A stretch of DNA of 26,021 nt, from contig CAIPFS010000726.1 in the NCBI GenBank assembly GCA_903864375.1, forward strand, positions 1 to 26,021, given 5' to 3'. Position numbers and translations under genes: made by a program. Origin of the DNA: an uncultured Verrucomicrobiota bacterium. GTDB lineage: Bacteria > Verrucomicrobiota > Verrucomicrobiia > Limisphaerales > UBA9464. Below, piece by piece: positions 1-7,888 of this stretch (positions are counted from its first letter, which is position 1; every line of letters starts with the position of its first letter). The notes beneath the pieces were generated by a model that had not been told where the DNA came from, did no database searches, and was given only the letters and a program-made list of their open reading frames with translations.

Positions 1-1
1 C

Positions 2-583
2 GACCTGCGGTCCGCCTGTCCTCTCCTGCGTGGAGCCGCCTTCCTGGGGGTGCGCAGGACGCTGGGAACTGTGGACGCCGACAACCTTGATTTTGCCACC
101 CATCACCATTCCCCGCGCAACCCGGGTGAGGGGGATTTTTGCGAAGAAAGCCTGTTTGTTGAACGCAACCCCGAGGGTACCCATTACTCTCTCTGGTGCC
201 GCCGTAATCCGACGCTGGCCTTTGACCCACTCTCCGGCGGCTCTCGGGAGGAACTGGCCGATGGAGTCGTCGGATTCCGTCTTGAATATTTTGATGGTGA
301 GGATTGGTACGACTCCTGGGGAGATCCACACGCGGGCTCGAGCAAATCCCAGATGACTCGCGAAAAGCCCAACAGCTCCGGGTTGCCGGAAGCGGTTCGG
401 ATCACCCTGTGGCTGGACCCTTCACCCGCCCGTTCCGGATTGGTTTCAAGCAAGGCCGCTCCGGAATCCGACCCTCCGCTGATGTTCCAGACGGTGGCCC
501 GGTTAAACCTCCCCACGGGTGCCGACGCAGCCCCCTCCTCGAACCCCGCCACGACGGGCGGACAACCCCAGGGGATCCCATGA
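2..583 (+). CDS. gspJ: GspJ-like minor pseudopilin, C-terminal part (5' end outside window)
   Basis: Type II secretion minor pseudopilin, expected to sit at the tip of the periplasmic pseudopilus. The frame is open from base 2 and the true start, with the prepilin leader and hydrophobic helix, lies upstream of the window. What is visible is the globular part: a Gly-Val-Val-Gly-Phe-x-Leu-x-Tyr-Phe-Asp-Gly strand followed by Trp-Tyr-Asp-Ser-Trp, then Leu-Pro-Glu-Ala-Val-Arg-Ile-Thr-Leu and a final Pro-Pro-Leu-Met-Phe-Gln-Thr-Val-Ala segment. This is the usual GspJ layout (residual strand, then 'LP.AV.I.L' and a terminal strand). The stop (581-583) overlaps the gspK ATG (580-582) as ATGA, indicating translational coupling. 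Position directly before gspK supports the call. The low-complexity Ala/Pro/Gly tail is less conserved. Confidence 0.8.
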   Translation, partial: DLRSACPLLRGAAFLGVRRTLGTVDADNLDFATHHHSPRNPGEGDFCEESLFVERNPEGTHYSLWCRRNPTLAFDPLSGGSREELADGVVGFRLEYFDGEDWYDSWGDPHAGSSKSQMTREKPNSSGLPEAVRITLWLDPSPARSGLVSSKAAPESDPPLMFQTVARLNLPTGADAAPSSNPATTGGQPQGIP

Positions 584-2001
584 CTCTTCCCGAGCGTCCA
601 CCCGGGTTCCGAAGCCGAGCCGGGATTTCACCGTCCGCTGCATTCGAAGCCCCTTCCCCGGGCCGCGGACAGGCCTCGGTGCTCGTTGCCGTTCTCTGGT
701 GCGTGGTGTTGCTGGCTGTGGTGGTCATCGGAATGCTTCATACGTCGCGAATGGACCTCCTGGCGGGGCACTCCCAGACCGATCAAATCCAGGCCCGTTA
801 CCTGGCGCTGGCGGGAATCGAAAAGGCCAAGGCGTTGCTGCATCAAAGTGTATTGGGACGCAGAAGGTCGGGAGCGGCGTTCAGCACGGAATTATTCGAT
901 GCCTCGGCCCAGTTTCGTGACGTTTCACTGGGCCGGGGTCGCTACAGCGTGTTTCGTGCTCCGGCCAGTGACGAAGCGGGCACGGTCATTTACGGCGTTT
1001 CTGATGAAGAAAGTCGCCTGGATGTCAATGTGGCCGACACCTCGGAACTCACCAAAGTCGTCGGTCTGACCCCGGACATAGCAGCCGCCATCGTTGACTG
1101 GCGGGATGAAGACAACGCGGTCACTCCCGGCGGCGCCGAGGCCGACTACTATGCGTCGCTGAACCCCCCGTACCGTCCCCGCAATGGCCCCTTCCCGACG
1201 ATTCGCGAATTGTTGATGGTCCGGGGAGTCACCCTTCAGACGCTATTGGGTGAGACCGACACCCCTGAATCACCCGAGGATACCGCAGGGCCTGCGCGCG
1301 GCAGGGGGGCCAGTGTCGAACCGGCGACGAAATTCGAACCGTTTTTTGAAGGTGGCTGGTCGACCTTTTTTACCGTCCATTCCCAGGTGGAAAACACCGA
1401 TTCCAGCGGACTGGCCCGCGTGAATGTCCAAACGGCGGACGAGGCCACCCTGACCAGCATTCGCGGAATCACGTCAGAAATAGCCAGGGCCATTGTCGCC
1501 TACCGCCAGCAAAATCAACTTCGCAATCTGACGGACTTGCTCGATGTGACGGCACCCTCGCCCGGGGGAGGGCCCAATCGACCCGGTGGCAATGGCAATG
1601 GCAATGGTGGTCCCAAGGTGATTGACGAGCGGTTGTTCAAGGAGATTGCCGATCACGTCACGGTGGAGGATCAGAAGGAATTAAACGGTGTGGTCAATCT
1701 CAACACCGCCGATGTCGGGGTCTTGCTTTGTCTTCCTGGCATGACGCGGGAACTGGCTCAGGCGGTGGTGGCCCATCGGCGCGCGAACGGATTCTTTCAA
1801 AGCCCGGCCCACCTGCTGGACGTTCCCGGATTCAACCGCACCCTGCTCCAACAGGTTGCTCCTCGTGTCACGGTGAGGTCCGACACCTACCGAATCCGGG
1901 CGGAAGGAGATGTGGGACGCAGTCGACAAACCATTGAGGCCGTGGTGCGGGTCCGGGCACGGACGGTCACTACGCTGGCCTATCGAGAGGATGATTTATG
2001 A
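580..2001 (+). CDS. gspK: GspK, type II secretion minor pseudopilin
   Basis: Large minor pseudopilin of 473 residues that would cap the T2SS pseudopilus with GspI and GspJ. The ATG at 580 is chosen because it forms an ATGA overlap with gspJ; an upstream in-frame start would run through gspJ. A prepilin-like leader ends at Gly30-Gln31, followed by a hydrophobic helix (about 32-54). Helix-hairpin-helix-type segments follow: residues about 145-190 with the GspK hallmark Asp-Trp-Arg-Asp-x-Asp ... Gly-Gly-Ala-Glu-x-x-Tyr-Tyr, then about 280-320 and about 370-410, each opening Val-Asn-x-x-Thr-Ala-Asp. A Gly/Asn-rich linker lies near residues 328-345. The stop overlaps the next gene (ATGA at 1998). 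Length is somewhat above proteobacterial GspK because of the third helix-hairpin-helix unit and the linker. Confidence 0.9.
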   Translation: MTLPERPPGFRSRAGISPSAAFEAPSPGRGQASVLVAVLWCVVLLAVVVIGMLHTSRMDLLAGHSQTDQIQARYLALAGIEKAKALLHQSVLGRRRSGAAFSTELFDASAQFRDVSLGRGRYSVFRAPASDEAGTVIYGVSDEESRLDVNVADTSELTKVVGLTPDIAAAIVDWRDEDNAVTPGGAEADYYASLNPPYRPRNGPFPTIRELLMVRGVTLQTLLGETDTPESPEDTAGPARGRGASVEPATKFEPFFEGGWSTFFTVHSQVENTDSSGLARVNVQTADEATLTSIRGITSEIARAIVAYRQQNQLRNLTDLLDVTAPSPGGGPNRPGGNGNGNGGPKVIDERLFKEIADHVTVEDQKELNGVVNLNTADVGVLLCLPGMTRELAQAVVAHRRANGFFQSPAHLLDVPGFNRTLLQQVAPRVTVRSDTYRIRAEGDVGRSRQTIEAVVRVRARTVTTLAYREDDL

Positions 2002-3482
2002 GTGTTCTTCCGCAAATGGAACCGACCCGCGTCTGGGTGGAGGTGACGACGGCTCCCCCCCGGCTTTACGCCTGGTGCGGTGGGGATGGTGTCGAAATTC
2101 CGCTGGATCGCGAACCCGGCGGGCCTTTCACCGCGGCAACTGTGGCTGGAGTCACCGCGGCATTCCAACGACTGACGAGCGGCAAGCCATGGCTTTCCCG
2201 GCTCCACATTCATTGCACGCTCGGCTCGCGGGGGGTAATCCTCCGTCCGGTCAGCTTTCCCGCCCAGCCGCGTTCCGAATGGGCAAGCCTCCTCGCCCTT
2301 CAATTGGAATCGGAGTTTCCACTCTCCCCCGAGCAACTCGCCTGGGGTTGGCTGCCGCTACCGAGCCGGGAAGACGGTCGTCAAATGGCACTCCTGGCGG
2401 CGGTGAAGTTGGACCTGCTTCAACCCTATCGAGATCTGTTGGCCCCGCTGGAAGCCGAGGTTCATTTTTCTTTGGCAGCGTTGGACCGACTGGCATTGCT
2501 GACGTCGCTCCCGGATTCGGGGGTGGTTCTGGATGTCGGCGAGGCACACGTCGAGGCCACCCTTTGGTCCGCTGATGCTCCCCTTCAGGTGCGAACGCTT
2601 TCAAAGGGATGGAAATCCTGGCCGGAAACGGCCCTCGGCGGCACCGATGGACCTCTTCGGGAATTTCTGACGTCCCTTAGCGTACCCGCTGGAACACCCC
2701 TGTTCCTCAGTTTATCCCCATTGAATCCGGAGGGTGGAAGTCCCACAGTGGATTCGCTGGCGAAATTGGTTGAAGCGGGGAAAGGCGCTTCCGGGATGAT
2801 TCAACCCTTGCCGTTCGTCTCCGGTATCGGTCGAACCGCTGCCAATGTGGGGCTGGCCAACCGGGTGACCCGCGCCGATGCCTCCCACCTTGAGCTGCGA
2901 TCCACGCCGGCACCGGAATCGCAGGCGGCCCTCCGGGGTCTTCCCTGGCGGTCCATCGCACTGACTGGAGCGCTCCTTGCCGCCATCCTGATCACGCCCT
3001 CCGTGGAGGCTCTGGTATTTGGACCCCGCTTACAGCGACAACTCAATCACCTGAAGGCGGCAGAACCACAATTGGCGGTGATCGATCGGGAATTGAATTT
3101 TCTGCGACACCTTCAGGAAAACCAGGGGCCCTTTCTGGATGCCATCTACCTCATCGCCAATGCCGCCCCCATGGGATGTCATGTCGATTCCCTGAGCCTC
3201 AATCGGCGGGGCGAAGTCGGCGTTACTGGTTTCCTGCAAAATCTGAATCAGGTGGGCGATTTTCGGATGAAATTGATCGATACCGGTTTCTTTTCCTCCG
3301 TGGTGGTTGAGGACCAGACACCGACCCCCGACCGCCAGAGGGTCAACTTTCGAATGACCGCCCAGTGGAAGGCGGCTTCGGATCGTGAGAGTCTGACCAT
3401 CGGTCCCACCCTTACCAACGCCGTGCCTTCCGGAGCGACCAACGCCAACTCCCGCACCCAACGCCCACCCTCCGCACCGTAA
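1998..3482 (+). CDS. gspL: GspL-like T2SS inner-membrane platform protein (PilM/PilN-like)
   Basis: Protein of 494 residues with the GspL layout: an N-terminal cytoplasmic actin-like (PilM-type) region, a single membrane helix at about residues 317-338 and a periplasmic PilN-like ferredoxin-fold region (about 345-460). In T2SS this protein links the GspE ATPase to the inner-membrane platform and pairs with GspM. Visible signs are the Gly-Val-Val-Leu-Asp-Val-Gly-Glu segment of the actin-like half and the C-terminal Leu-Asn-Arg-Arg-Gly-Glu-Val-Gly-Val-Thr-Gly strand typical of PilN folds. Sequence similarity to classical GspL is low, so the name rests on architecture and position between gspK and gspM. 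The start overlaps gspK by ATGA. The Thr/Ala/Pro-rich tail is probably disordered. Confidence 0.75.
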   Translation: MSVLPQMEPTRVWVEVTTAPPRLYAWCGGDGVEIPLDREPGGPFTAATVAGVTAAFQRLTSGKPWLSRLHIHCTLGSRGVILRPVSFPAQPRSEWASLLALQLESEFPLSPEQLAWGWLPLPSREDGRQMALLAAVKLDLLQPYRDLLAPLEAEVHFSLAALDRLALLTSLPDSGVVLDVGEAHVEATLWSADAPLQVRTLSKGWKSWPETALGGTDGPLREFLTSLSVPAGTPLFLSLSPLNPEGGSPTVDSLAKLVEAGKGASGMIQPLPFVSGIGRTAANVGLANRVTRADASHLELRSTPAPESQAALRGLPWRSIALTGALLAAILITPSVEALVFGPRLQRQLNHLKAAEPQLAVIDRELNFLRHLQENQGPFLDAIYLIANAAPMGCHVDSLSLNRRGEVGVTGFLQNLNQVGDFRMKLIDTGFFSSVVVEDQTPTPDRQRVNFRMTAQWKAASDRESLTIGPTLTNAVPSGATNANSRTQRPPSAP

Positions 3483-4048
3483 TGCCACTCCCCACCCTCA
3501 CCGCCCGGGATCGCCGGACTCTCCGTCTCGCAGGGTTGGGCCTCGGTGCCTACCTCCTGTTGTTCTGTGGATGGACCACCCTCCAGTTCCTCGGCCAGCG
3601 CCGGACCGCCTATCGGCAGCTCCAACGCGAGGCGACCGACGAAAAGACCCGGTTGGAACTTTACAATTCCCGGGTCGTTCGACTGCACCGATTGATGGAT
3701 GCAGCTCAAATGGATCCGGCTCAATTGTCAAAGCCCAGGCTGGTCGCACGGGCAAGCGCCGCGATCCAGCAGGCCGCCATGCAGGGTGGCCTCCAAATGG
3801 GACCCATCCGCGAGACGCTGTCGCGGGGGACGGAGCGGGAATTGGGAACCATCCAGCTGGATGCGGCAGGACAGGTGACCTCCCTCACCACTTTTCTCCA
3901 CCGGCTCGGTTCCCTCGGATTCCAGCTGATTCTGGATACCGTCCAATTTTCCTCGGACCCGATGCGGCCCGGGCTGATCAAGATCTCCGTCGTCCTCATT
4001 CTCCTCGATTATGAACAATGGGACACCCGGGAGGTACCCAATGCGTGA
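3482..4048 (+). CDS. gspM: GspM/PilO-like T2SS platform protein
   Basis: Protein of 188 residues with a short cytoplasmic N-terminus, one membrane helix (about residues 16-37), a charged coiled-coil-like stretch (about 40-75) and a compact C-terminal domain. That is the layout of GspM and PilO, which dimerise with GspL/PilN in the periplasm. The start codon shares its A with the stop of the preceding gene (TAATG at 3480-3484), so the two are probably translationally coupled. Length is close to the usual 160-200 residues. Assignment rests on topology and neighbours; no diagnostic motif is visible. Confidence 0.7.
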   Translation: MPLPTLTARDRRTLRLAGLGLGAYLLLFCGWTTLQFLGQRRTAYRQLQREATDEKTRLELYNSRVVRLHRLMDAAQMDPAQLSKPRLVARASAAIQQAAMQGGLQMGPIRETLSRGTERELGTIQLDAAGQVTSLTTFLHRLGSLGFQLILDTVQFSSDPMRPGLIKISVVLILLDYEQWDTREVPNA

Positions 4049-4784
4049 ACGTCTCCCTGCAATTCTTCGGGTTCTTCCCGGCGTTCTTGCTGCCGTATGG
4101 GCAATCCAGGTTCTCTGGAGTGTCGTTCAACCCAATCCGATCTCCCGTCTGGAGGTTCCCATGGCCCCGCACTGGCATCCGGAGGAACCGGTTCCGCCCT
4201 CGCCGCCCAAGGCCCCGCCGGCAACAAATCCTTCAAAACCCGCTATAGAAACCAACATGGTGGCCCGCAACAGGGGTGCCACCAATGAAGACGGCACCCT
4301 TCTCTTCAAGGGGGCCACAAACGCGGCCGGTACAAATCGAATGACCGGTGCAACGAACGCCCTGACGGCAGGAGCTGAGGCCCATCCACCGGTTGTTGCG
4401 GCACCCGGGCCACCGCCCGGAATACCCGCTGGCTTTCCGCCGGGATTTCCTCCCGGCATGGGAATGCCGGGAAGCGGAAACGGCCCCCGGGGTCCCGCTC
4501 CCATCCCACCCCTCATTCAAGCACGAATCGACAAGATCACCCAGAGCGAGCTTCTCGCTCCGGTGTTTCACCCACCACCCATGGCGCTGCTGGGCATCGC
4601 CGGCAGGGATGCCTTTCTCCGCACGCCCAACGGCCAGATGTCCCTCCTGCGTGAGGGCGGCGAAGCCGATGGTTTGAAGTTGCTCCGTATTGGCACCAAT
4701 CGCGTCCTCGTGGAACACGCTGGTGAAAAGAAGGAACTGATGATTTTTGACGGACTGGGCGGCGAAAGCCTGCTCCCAAAATAA
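4041..4784 (+). CDS. GspC-like T2SS protein with Pro/Gly-rich linker
   Basis: Protein of 247 residues from the ATG at 4041. This start overlaps gspM by 8 bases and has GGGAGGT at 4029-4035; an in-frame ATG at 4011 would overlap gspM by 38 bases and is less likely. Layout: one membrane helix (about residues 8-28), a long low-complexity linker (about 45-155) with three Gly-Ala-Thr-Asn units and a Pro-Gly-Phe-Pro-Pro-Gly stretch, and a small C-terminal beta domain that begins with Met-Ala-Leu-Leu-Gly-Ile-Ala-Gly-Arg. The C-terminal domain resembles the homology region of GspC/GspP, which contacts the secretin N0 domain. It lies 9 bp before gspD. No PDZ domain is visible. An alternative name would be a GspN/GspP-type protein. 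Confidence 0.65.
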   Translation: MRERLPAILRVLPGVLAAVWAIQVLWSVVQPNPISRLEVPMAPHWHPEEPVPPSPPKAPPATNPSKPAIETNMVARNRGATNEDGTLLFKGATNAAGTNRMTGATNALTAGAEAHPPVVAAPGPPPGIPAGFPPGFPPGMGMPGSGNGPRGPAPIPPLIQARIDKITQSELLAPVFHPPPMALLGIAGRDAFLRTPNGQMSLLREGGEADGLKLLRIGTNRVLVEHAGEKKELMIFDGLGGESLLPK

Positions 4785-4793
4785 ACTGCCCCG

Positions 4794-7517
4794 ATGAAGA
4801 CACGTCGTATCTGCCTTACTGCCCCGTCGCGGTCCCTGCCGCGCCATTCCCTCCTGATGCTGTTCGTTGGCCTGCTTCTGGCTGCGCCGTGTTCGCTGAG
4901 CCCGCTCAGCGGACAGGTCCCCGGCACTCCGGGTTCCACCAACACCCCTGCCGGACCCCTACCGGCCAATGAGGAAATTCAGGTGAGTTTTCAAGGGGCC
5001 AACATCGACATGGTCGTCCAATGGCTTGCCCAGAGTACGGGCAAGAGCGTGGTGAAACACCCGCAGGCCCAATGTCAGATCACCATCACCAGCTCCAAAA
5101 AGCTGCCACCCCGGGATGCCATCAACCTGGTCTATCGCGCACTCTCCCTCGAGGGGTTCAGCGCCGTTGAATCATCCAATTCCATCTTCATTGTTCCCGA
5201 GGGCAAAGAGCCCAGGATGAGCCCGGAATTGCTGGAGACGGGTCGGTCCGACGTCCCGGCAGGGCGGCAGCGGCTGGTCAAAATATTCCAACTGCATTTC
5301 GTTCAGGCCCCCGAAATGAAGGAACGCATCAAGAGTGTGGTTTCCGAAAAGGGCACCCTCGAAGTCAACGAACGGGCCAATCAACTGATCCTGACCGACT
5401 ATAATGAGAGTGTCTCGCTCGCCAGTGACCTGATCAAGGTGCTCGACACGGATCATCCCGGAGACCTGACGGTGCGGGTCTTGCCGCTCAAGCACGTCAG
5501 CGCCCCGGATCTCGTCAAGGAGATCACCCCACTCTATCAAAAAATGACGGGTAAATCGTCAACTGAACCGGTGGATGTCACCGCCAACGATCGATCCAAT
5601 TCCCTGATCATTCTCTCCAGCGAGGCCAACTTCAAAGCCATCGAACGGATCGTCACCACCCTCGACACCGAGGATGCCCAGGAAAAGACGATGCACTTGT
5701 TTCCGCTCAAGAATGCCGACGCCGAGGATGTTGCCAAACAACTCAAATCCCTGGTGGCTGATCAGGACACGACGCGGTCCCGCTACTTCTATTTTGAGTC
5801 GCAGGAAAACTCCAAAGCATCCAAAAAGATGAGCGTGGTGGCGGACCGCCGCCGCAATACCTTGATCGTCCAGGCACCGCCATCGCAGATCGAGAGCATC
5901 GGCAAAATGATTCGGGCGCTGGACGAACCAGTCGGTGGCGAGTCGCTGGCTCCGCGTATTTATCCGCTCAAGTTTGTCGGGGCCGTTGATATCGAGGATG
6001 TCCTCAATGAGTTGTTCCTGAAGAAGACCCAGCAGCGGTCCTATTACTTTTTTGACGACAACCCGGAACCAACAGCCGACCGGGATGTCGGACGCCTCTA
6101 TGGCAAGGTGCGCATCACTTCGGAACCGTATTCCAATGCCATCATCGTCACAGCCAATTCCCTCGAGAGCCTCCGGGCGGTGGAGGAGGTGCTGAAGCAA
6201 TTGGATGCTCCTTCGCCCGCGGGCGAGAGCACCTTTCGAACCAACCTGAAATACGCCAAGGCGACAGACGTGGCCAACAGCCTGAACATTCTATTCGCCA
6301 AGGTCGGTTCACCCGGACTCCGCCCGGTGACCCAGCCGGGTCAGCCCCAGCAACCGCAGCAACAACAGGATCAGGGGGCTTTTGATCAAAGCCAGAACAG
6401 CACGCCCCTGGAGCGCGAGGTGAAGGAAGACCTCTATTTTCCGTGGCTGGGGGGACAGCCCGAAAACCAGCGTTCTGGCGATGGCAAATCGGCCTCCCGC
6501 CAGGTCAGTGATCTGGTGGGACGCGTGCGTGTTGTCCCCGACCATCGCAGCAATTCGCTGCTCATCTCGGCCAACGTTCATTTCTTCCCCCAGGTTTTGA
6601 AGCTCATCGAGGAGTTGGATGCCCCAACACCCCAGGTGTTGATTGAGGCCCGGATTGTGGAAGTTTCCAGTGACCTGATGGACCGCTACGGGGTTCGTTG
6701 GTCGCCGGATGGTTCCAAAACGTTTTCGCCCGACGACTATGACAACTCCATCCTGGCCAGCACCAAGGGGAACTATCAAAAGGGGTTTGGCGGAGTGAAC
6801 ACGGTGAACACCCCCTCCAGTGCCGCCAATCTTGGCCAACAGATCGCCAACCTGAAATCCGGGGTGCTCGATAGCACGGTCAGTCTCGACGTGCTCATCC
6901 AATTCCTGAAACGGAACACAGAGGCCAGTGTGCTGGCGGAACCGCAGATCAACATCGAGGACAATGAGACCGGCAAATTGTTCGTCGGTTCCCAGGTTCC
7001 GTTTATCACCCAATCCCTGACTCCCCAGACGGGCGGACTGAGCCAGGGGTACAAATACAAGGAAGTGGGTATCATCCTCGAGGTCATTCCCCACATCAAC
7101 GTCTCGGGCACGGTGGCCCTCAAGATTCGGATCGAGTCATCCAGCATCGTGCCGGGACAGACCGTCTCGGGGAATGCCATCATCGACACACGGACCTTCA
7201 AGACGGACATGACGGCGACCAGCGGTGATACCCTGGTCCTGGGGGGCATCCTGCAAAAGCAGATGTCCGAGACCATTCGCAAGACACCGTTTCTGGGAGA
7301 CATTCCCGGACTGGGATGGGCCTTCAAAAAGAAGGAAAAGAGCGTCAAGGATGTCGAACTTCTGGTGTTTCTGCGTCCCCGGGTCATCCGATCAAGCATC
7401 GATGCCCAGGAAGCCATGGGTGAGGTCAAGAGCAAGGCACCGCTGGTCCGGGATTTCCTGAAATCGAACGATCAATCCGAATCCACCAACGCTCCGGCCG
7501 CGCCGAAGAAGAAATAG
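4794..7517 (+). CDS. gspD: GspD, type II secretion secretin
   Basis: Outer-membrane secretin of 907 residues that forms the T2SS exit pore. A signal peptide covers roughly residues 1-40 (hydrophobic Leu-Met-Leu-Phe-Val-Gly core); the Cys near its end is preceded by Pro, so a lipobox is unlikely. An N0 domain spans about 59-138. Five N1/N2-type (KH-like) repeats follow, at about 161-220, 225-290, 299-377, 385-470 and 480-610; each ends in an Asn-Ser/Thr-Leu-Ile-type strand and an Ile-x-x-Leu-Asp segment. The secretin domain starts near 615 (Leu-Ile-Glu-Ala-Arg-Ile-Val-Glu-Val), with Val-Pro-Phe-Ile near 734 and Val-Leu-Gly-Gly-Ile near 811 followed by Pro-Phe-Leu-Gly-Asp-Ile-Pro. The Gln/Pro-rich insert near 515-545 lies inside the last repeat. 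Classical GspD has three N1-like repeats, so this one is extended. Confidence 0.95.
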   Translation: MKTRRICLTAPSRSLPRHSLLMLFVGLLLAAPCSLSPLSGQVPGTPGSTNTPAGPLPANEEIQVSFQGANIDMVVQWLAQSTGKSVVKHPQAQCQITITSSKKLPPRDAINLVYRALSLEGFSAVESSNSIFIVPEGKEPRMSPELLETGRSDVPAGRQRLVKIFQLHFVQAPEMKERIKSVVSEKGTLEVNERANQLILTDYNESVSLASDLIKVLDTDHPGDLTVRVLPLKHVSAPDLVKEITPLYQKMTGKSSTEPVDVTANDRSNSLIILSSEANFKAIERIVTTLDTEDAQEKTMHLFPLKNADAEDVAKQLKSLVADQDTTRSRYFYFESQENSKASKKMSVVADRRRNTLIVQAPPSQIESIGKMIRALDEPVGGESLAPRIYPLKFVGAVDIEDVLNELFLKKTQQRSYYFFDDNPEPTADRDVGRLYGKVRITSEPYSNAIIVTANSLESLRAVEEVLKQLDAPSPAGESTFRTNLKYAKATDVANSLNILFAKVGSPGLRPVTQPGQPQQPQQQQDQGAFDQSQNSTPLEREVKEDLYFPWLGGQPENQRSGDGKSASRQVSDLVGRVRVVPDHRSNSLLISANVHFFPQVLKLIEELDAPTPQVLIEARIVEVSSDLMDRYGVRWSPDGSKTFSPDDYDNSILASTKGNYQKGFGGVNTVNTPSSAANLGQQIANLKSGVLDSTVSLDVLIQFLKRNTEASVLAEPQINIEDNETGKLFVGSQVPFITQSLTPQTGGLSQGYKYKEVGIILEVIPHINVSGTVALKIRIESSSIVPGQTVSGNAIIDTRTFKTDMTATSGDTLVLGGILQKQMSETIRKTPFLGDIPGLGWAFKKKEKSVKDVELLVFLRPRVIRSSIDAQEAMGEVKSKAPLVRDFLKSNDQSESTNAPAAPKKK

Positions 7518-7572
7518 GTTGGTTTTTCCCTTGGGTCATCGACCCGGCAGGGGCGAAACCCCTCAGGTCTTT

Positions 7573-7645
7573 GTAGCCGCCGAACGTCAGTCGGCGCTTA
7601 CTCTCCCTGGCCGAAACCTGTTCTGAGGGAGCTCGGCGGGTCAAT
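7573..7645 (+). repeat. Hairpin-bearing direct repeat, copy 1
   Basis: A 73-bp element opening GTAGCCGCCGA. It contains a perfect 6-bp stem (CGCCGA 7578-7583, TCGGCG 7591-7596) with a 7-base loop and ends GTCAAT. By eye it matches copy 2 without gaps at about 53 of 73 positions, with the first 25 bases nearly identical. This looks like a REP-type dispersed element. Confidence 0.7.
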
Positions 7646-7722
7646 AGCCGGGCAGACCGAAAACACCAGGAACCGAAAGGACAGTCCTCTTAAACCGGAA
7701 TGCAGACCCCCTATCGATCAGC

Positions 7723-7739
7723 GCCGGCTGACGACCGGC
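7723..7739. repeat. Third hairpin between the two repeat copies
   Basis: GCCGG (7723-7727) pairs with CCGGC (7735-7739) across the 7-base loop CTGACGA. Loop length matches that of the two flanking hairpins and the loop sequence is similar, so it may be a decayed third copy. Flanking sequence is not clearly related. Confidence 0.45.
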
Positions 7740-7770
7740 AACTACAGGAAGGAAGGCCGGCTCGGTCCCG

Positions 7771-7843
7771 GTAGCCGCCGAGCGTGAGTCGGCGCAAACT
7801 TTATTGGGCCGGAGCCCGTTGAGGGAAAGATCGGCATGTCAAT
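7771..7843 (+). repeat. Hairpin-bearing direct repeat, copy 2
   Basis: Second 73-bp copy, starting exactly 198 bp after copy 1. It has the same GTAGCCGCCGA opening, the same stem (CGCCGA 7776-7781, TCGGCG 7789-7794) and the same GTCAAT end. The substitutions in the loop leave the stem intact, which suggests that the hairpin is the conserved feature. Confidence 0.7.
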
Positions 7844-7888
7844 GACGACAACGGCCAGCATGCTCCAATCCCGCAATACCAACTTGAA

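Larger units (their letters stand above)
7518..7888. other. Convergent intergenic region with hairpin repeats
   Basis: This 371-bp gap lies between gspD (+) and the membrane protein on the - strand. No credible gene is seen. It holds two 73-bp direct repeats, a third hairpin, and a 5-bp GGGTC/GACCC hairpin at 7533-7545 shortly after gspD. The last has no T-run after the stem in either direction, so it is not a convincing intrinsic terminator. Confidence 0.6.
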
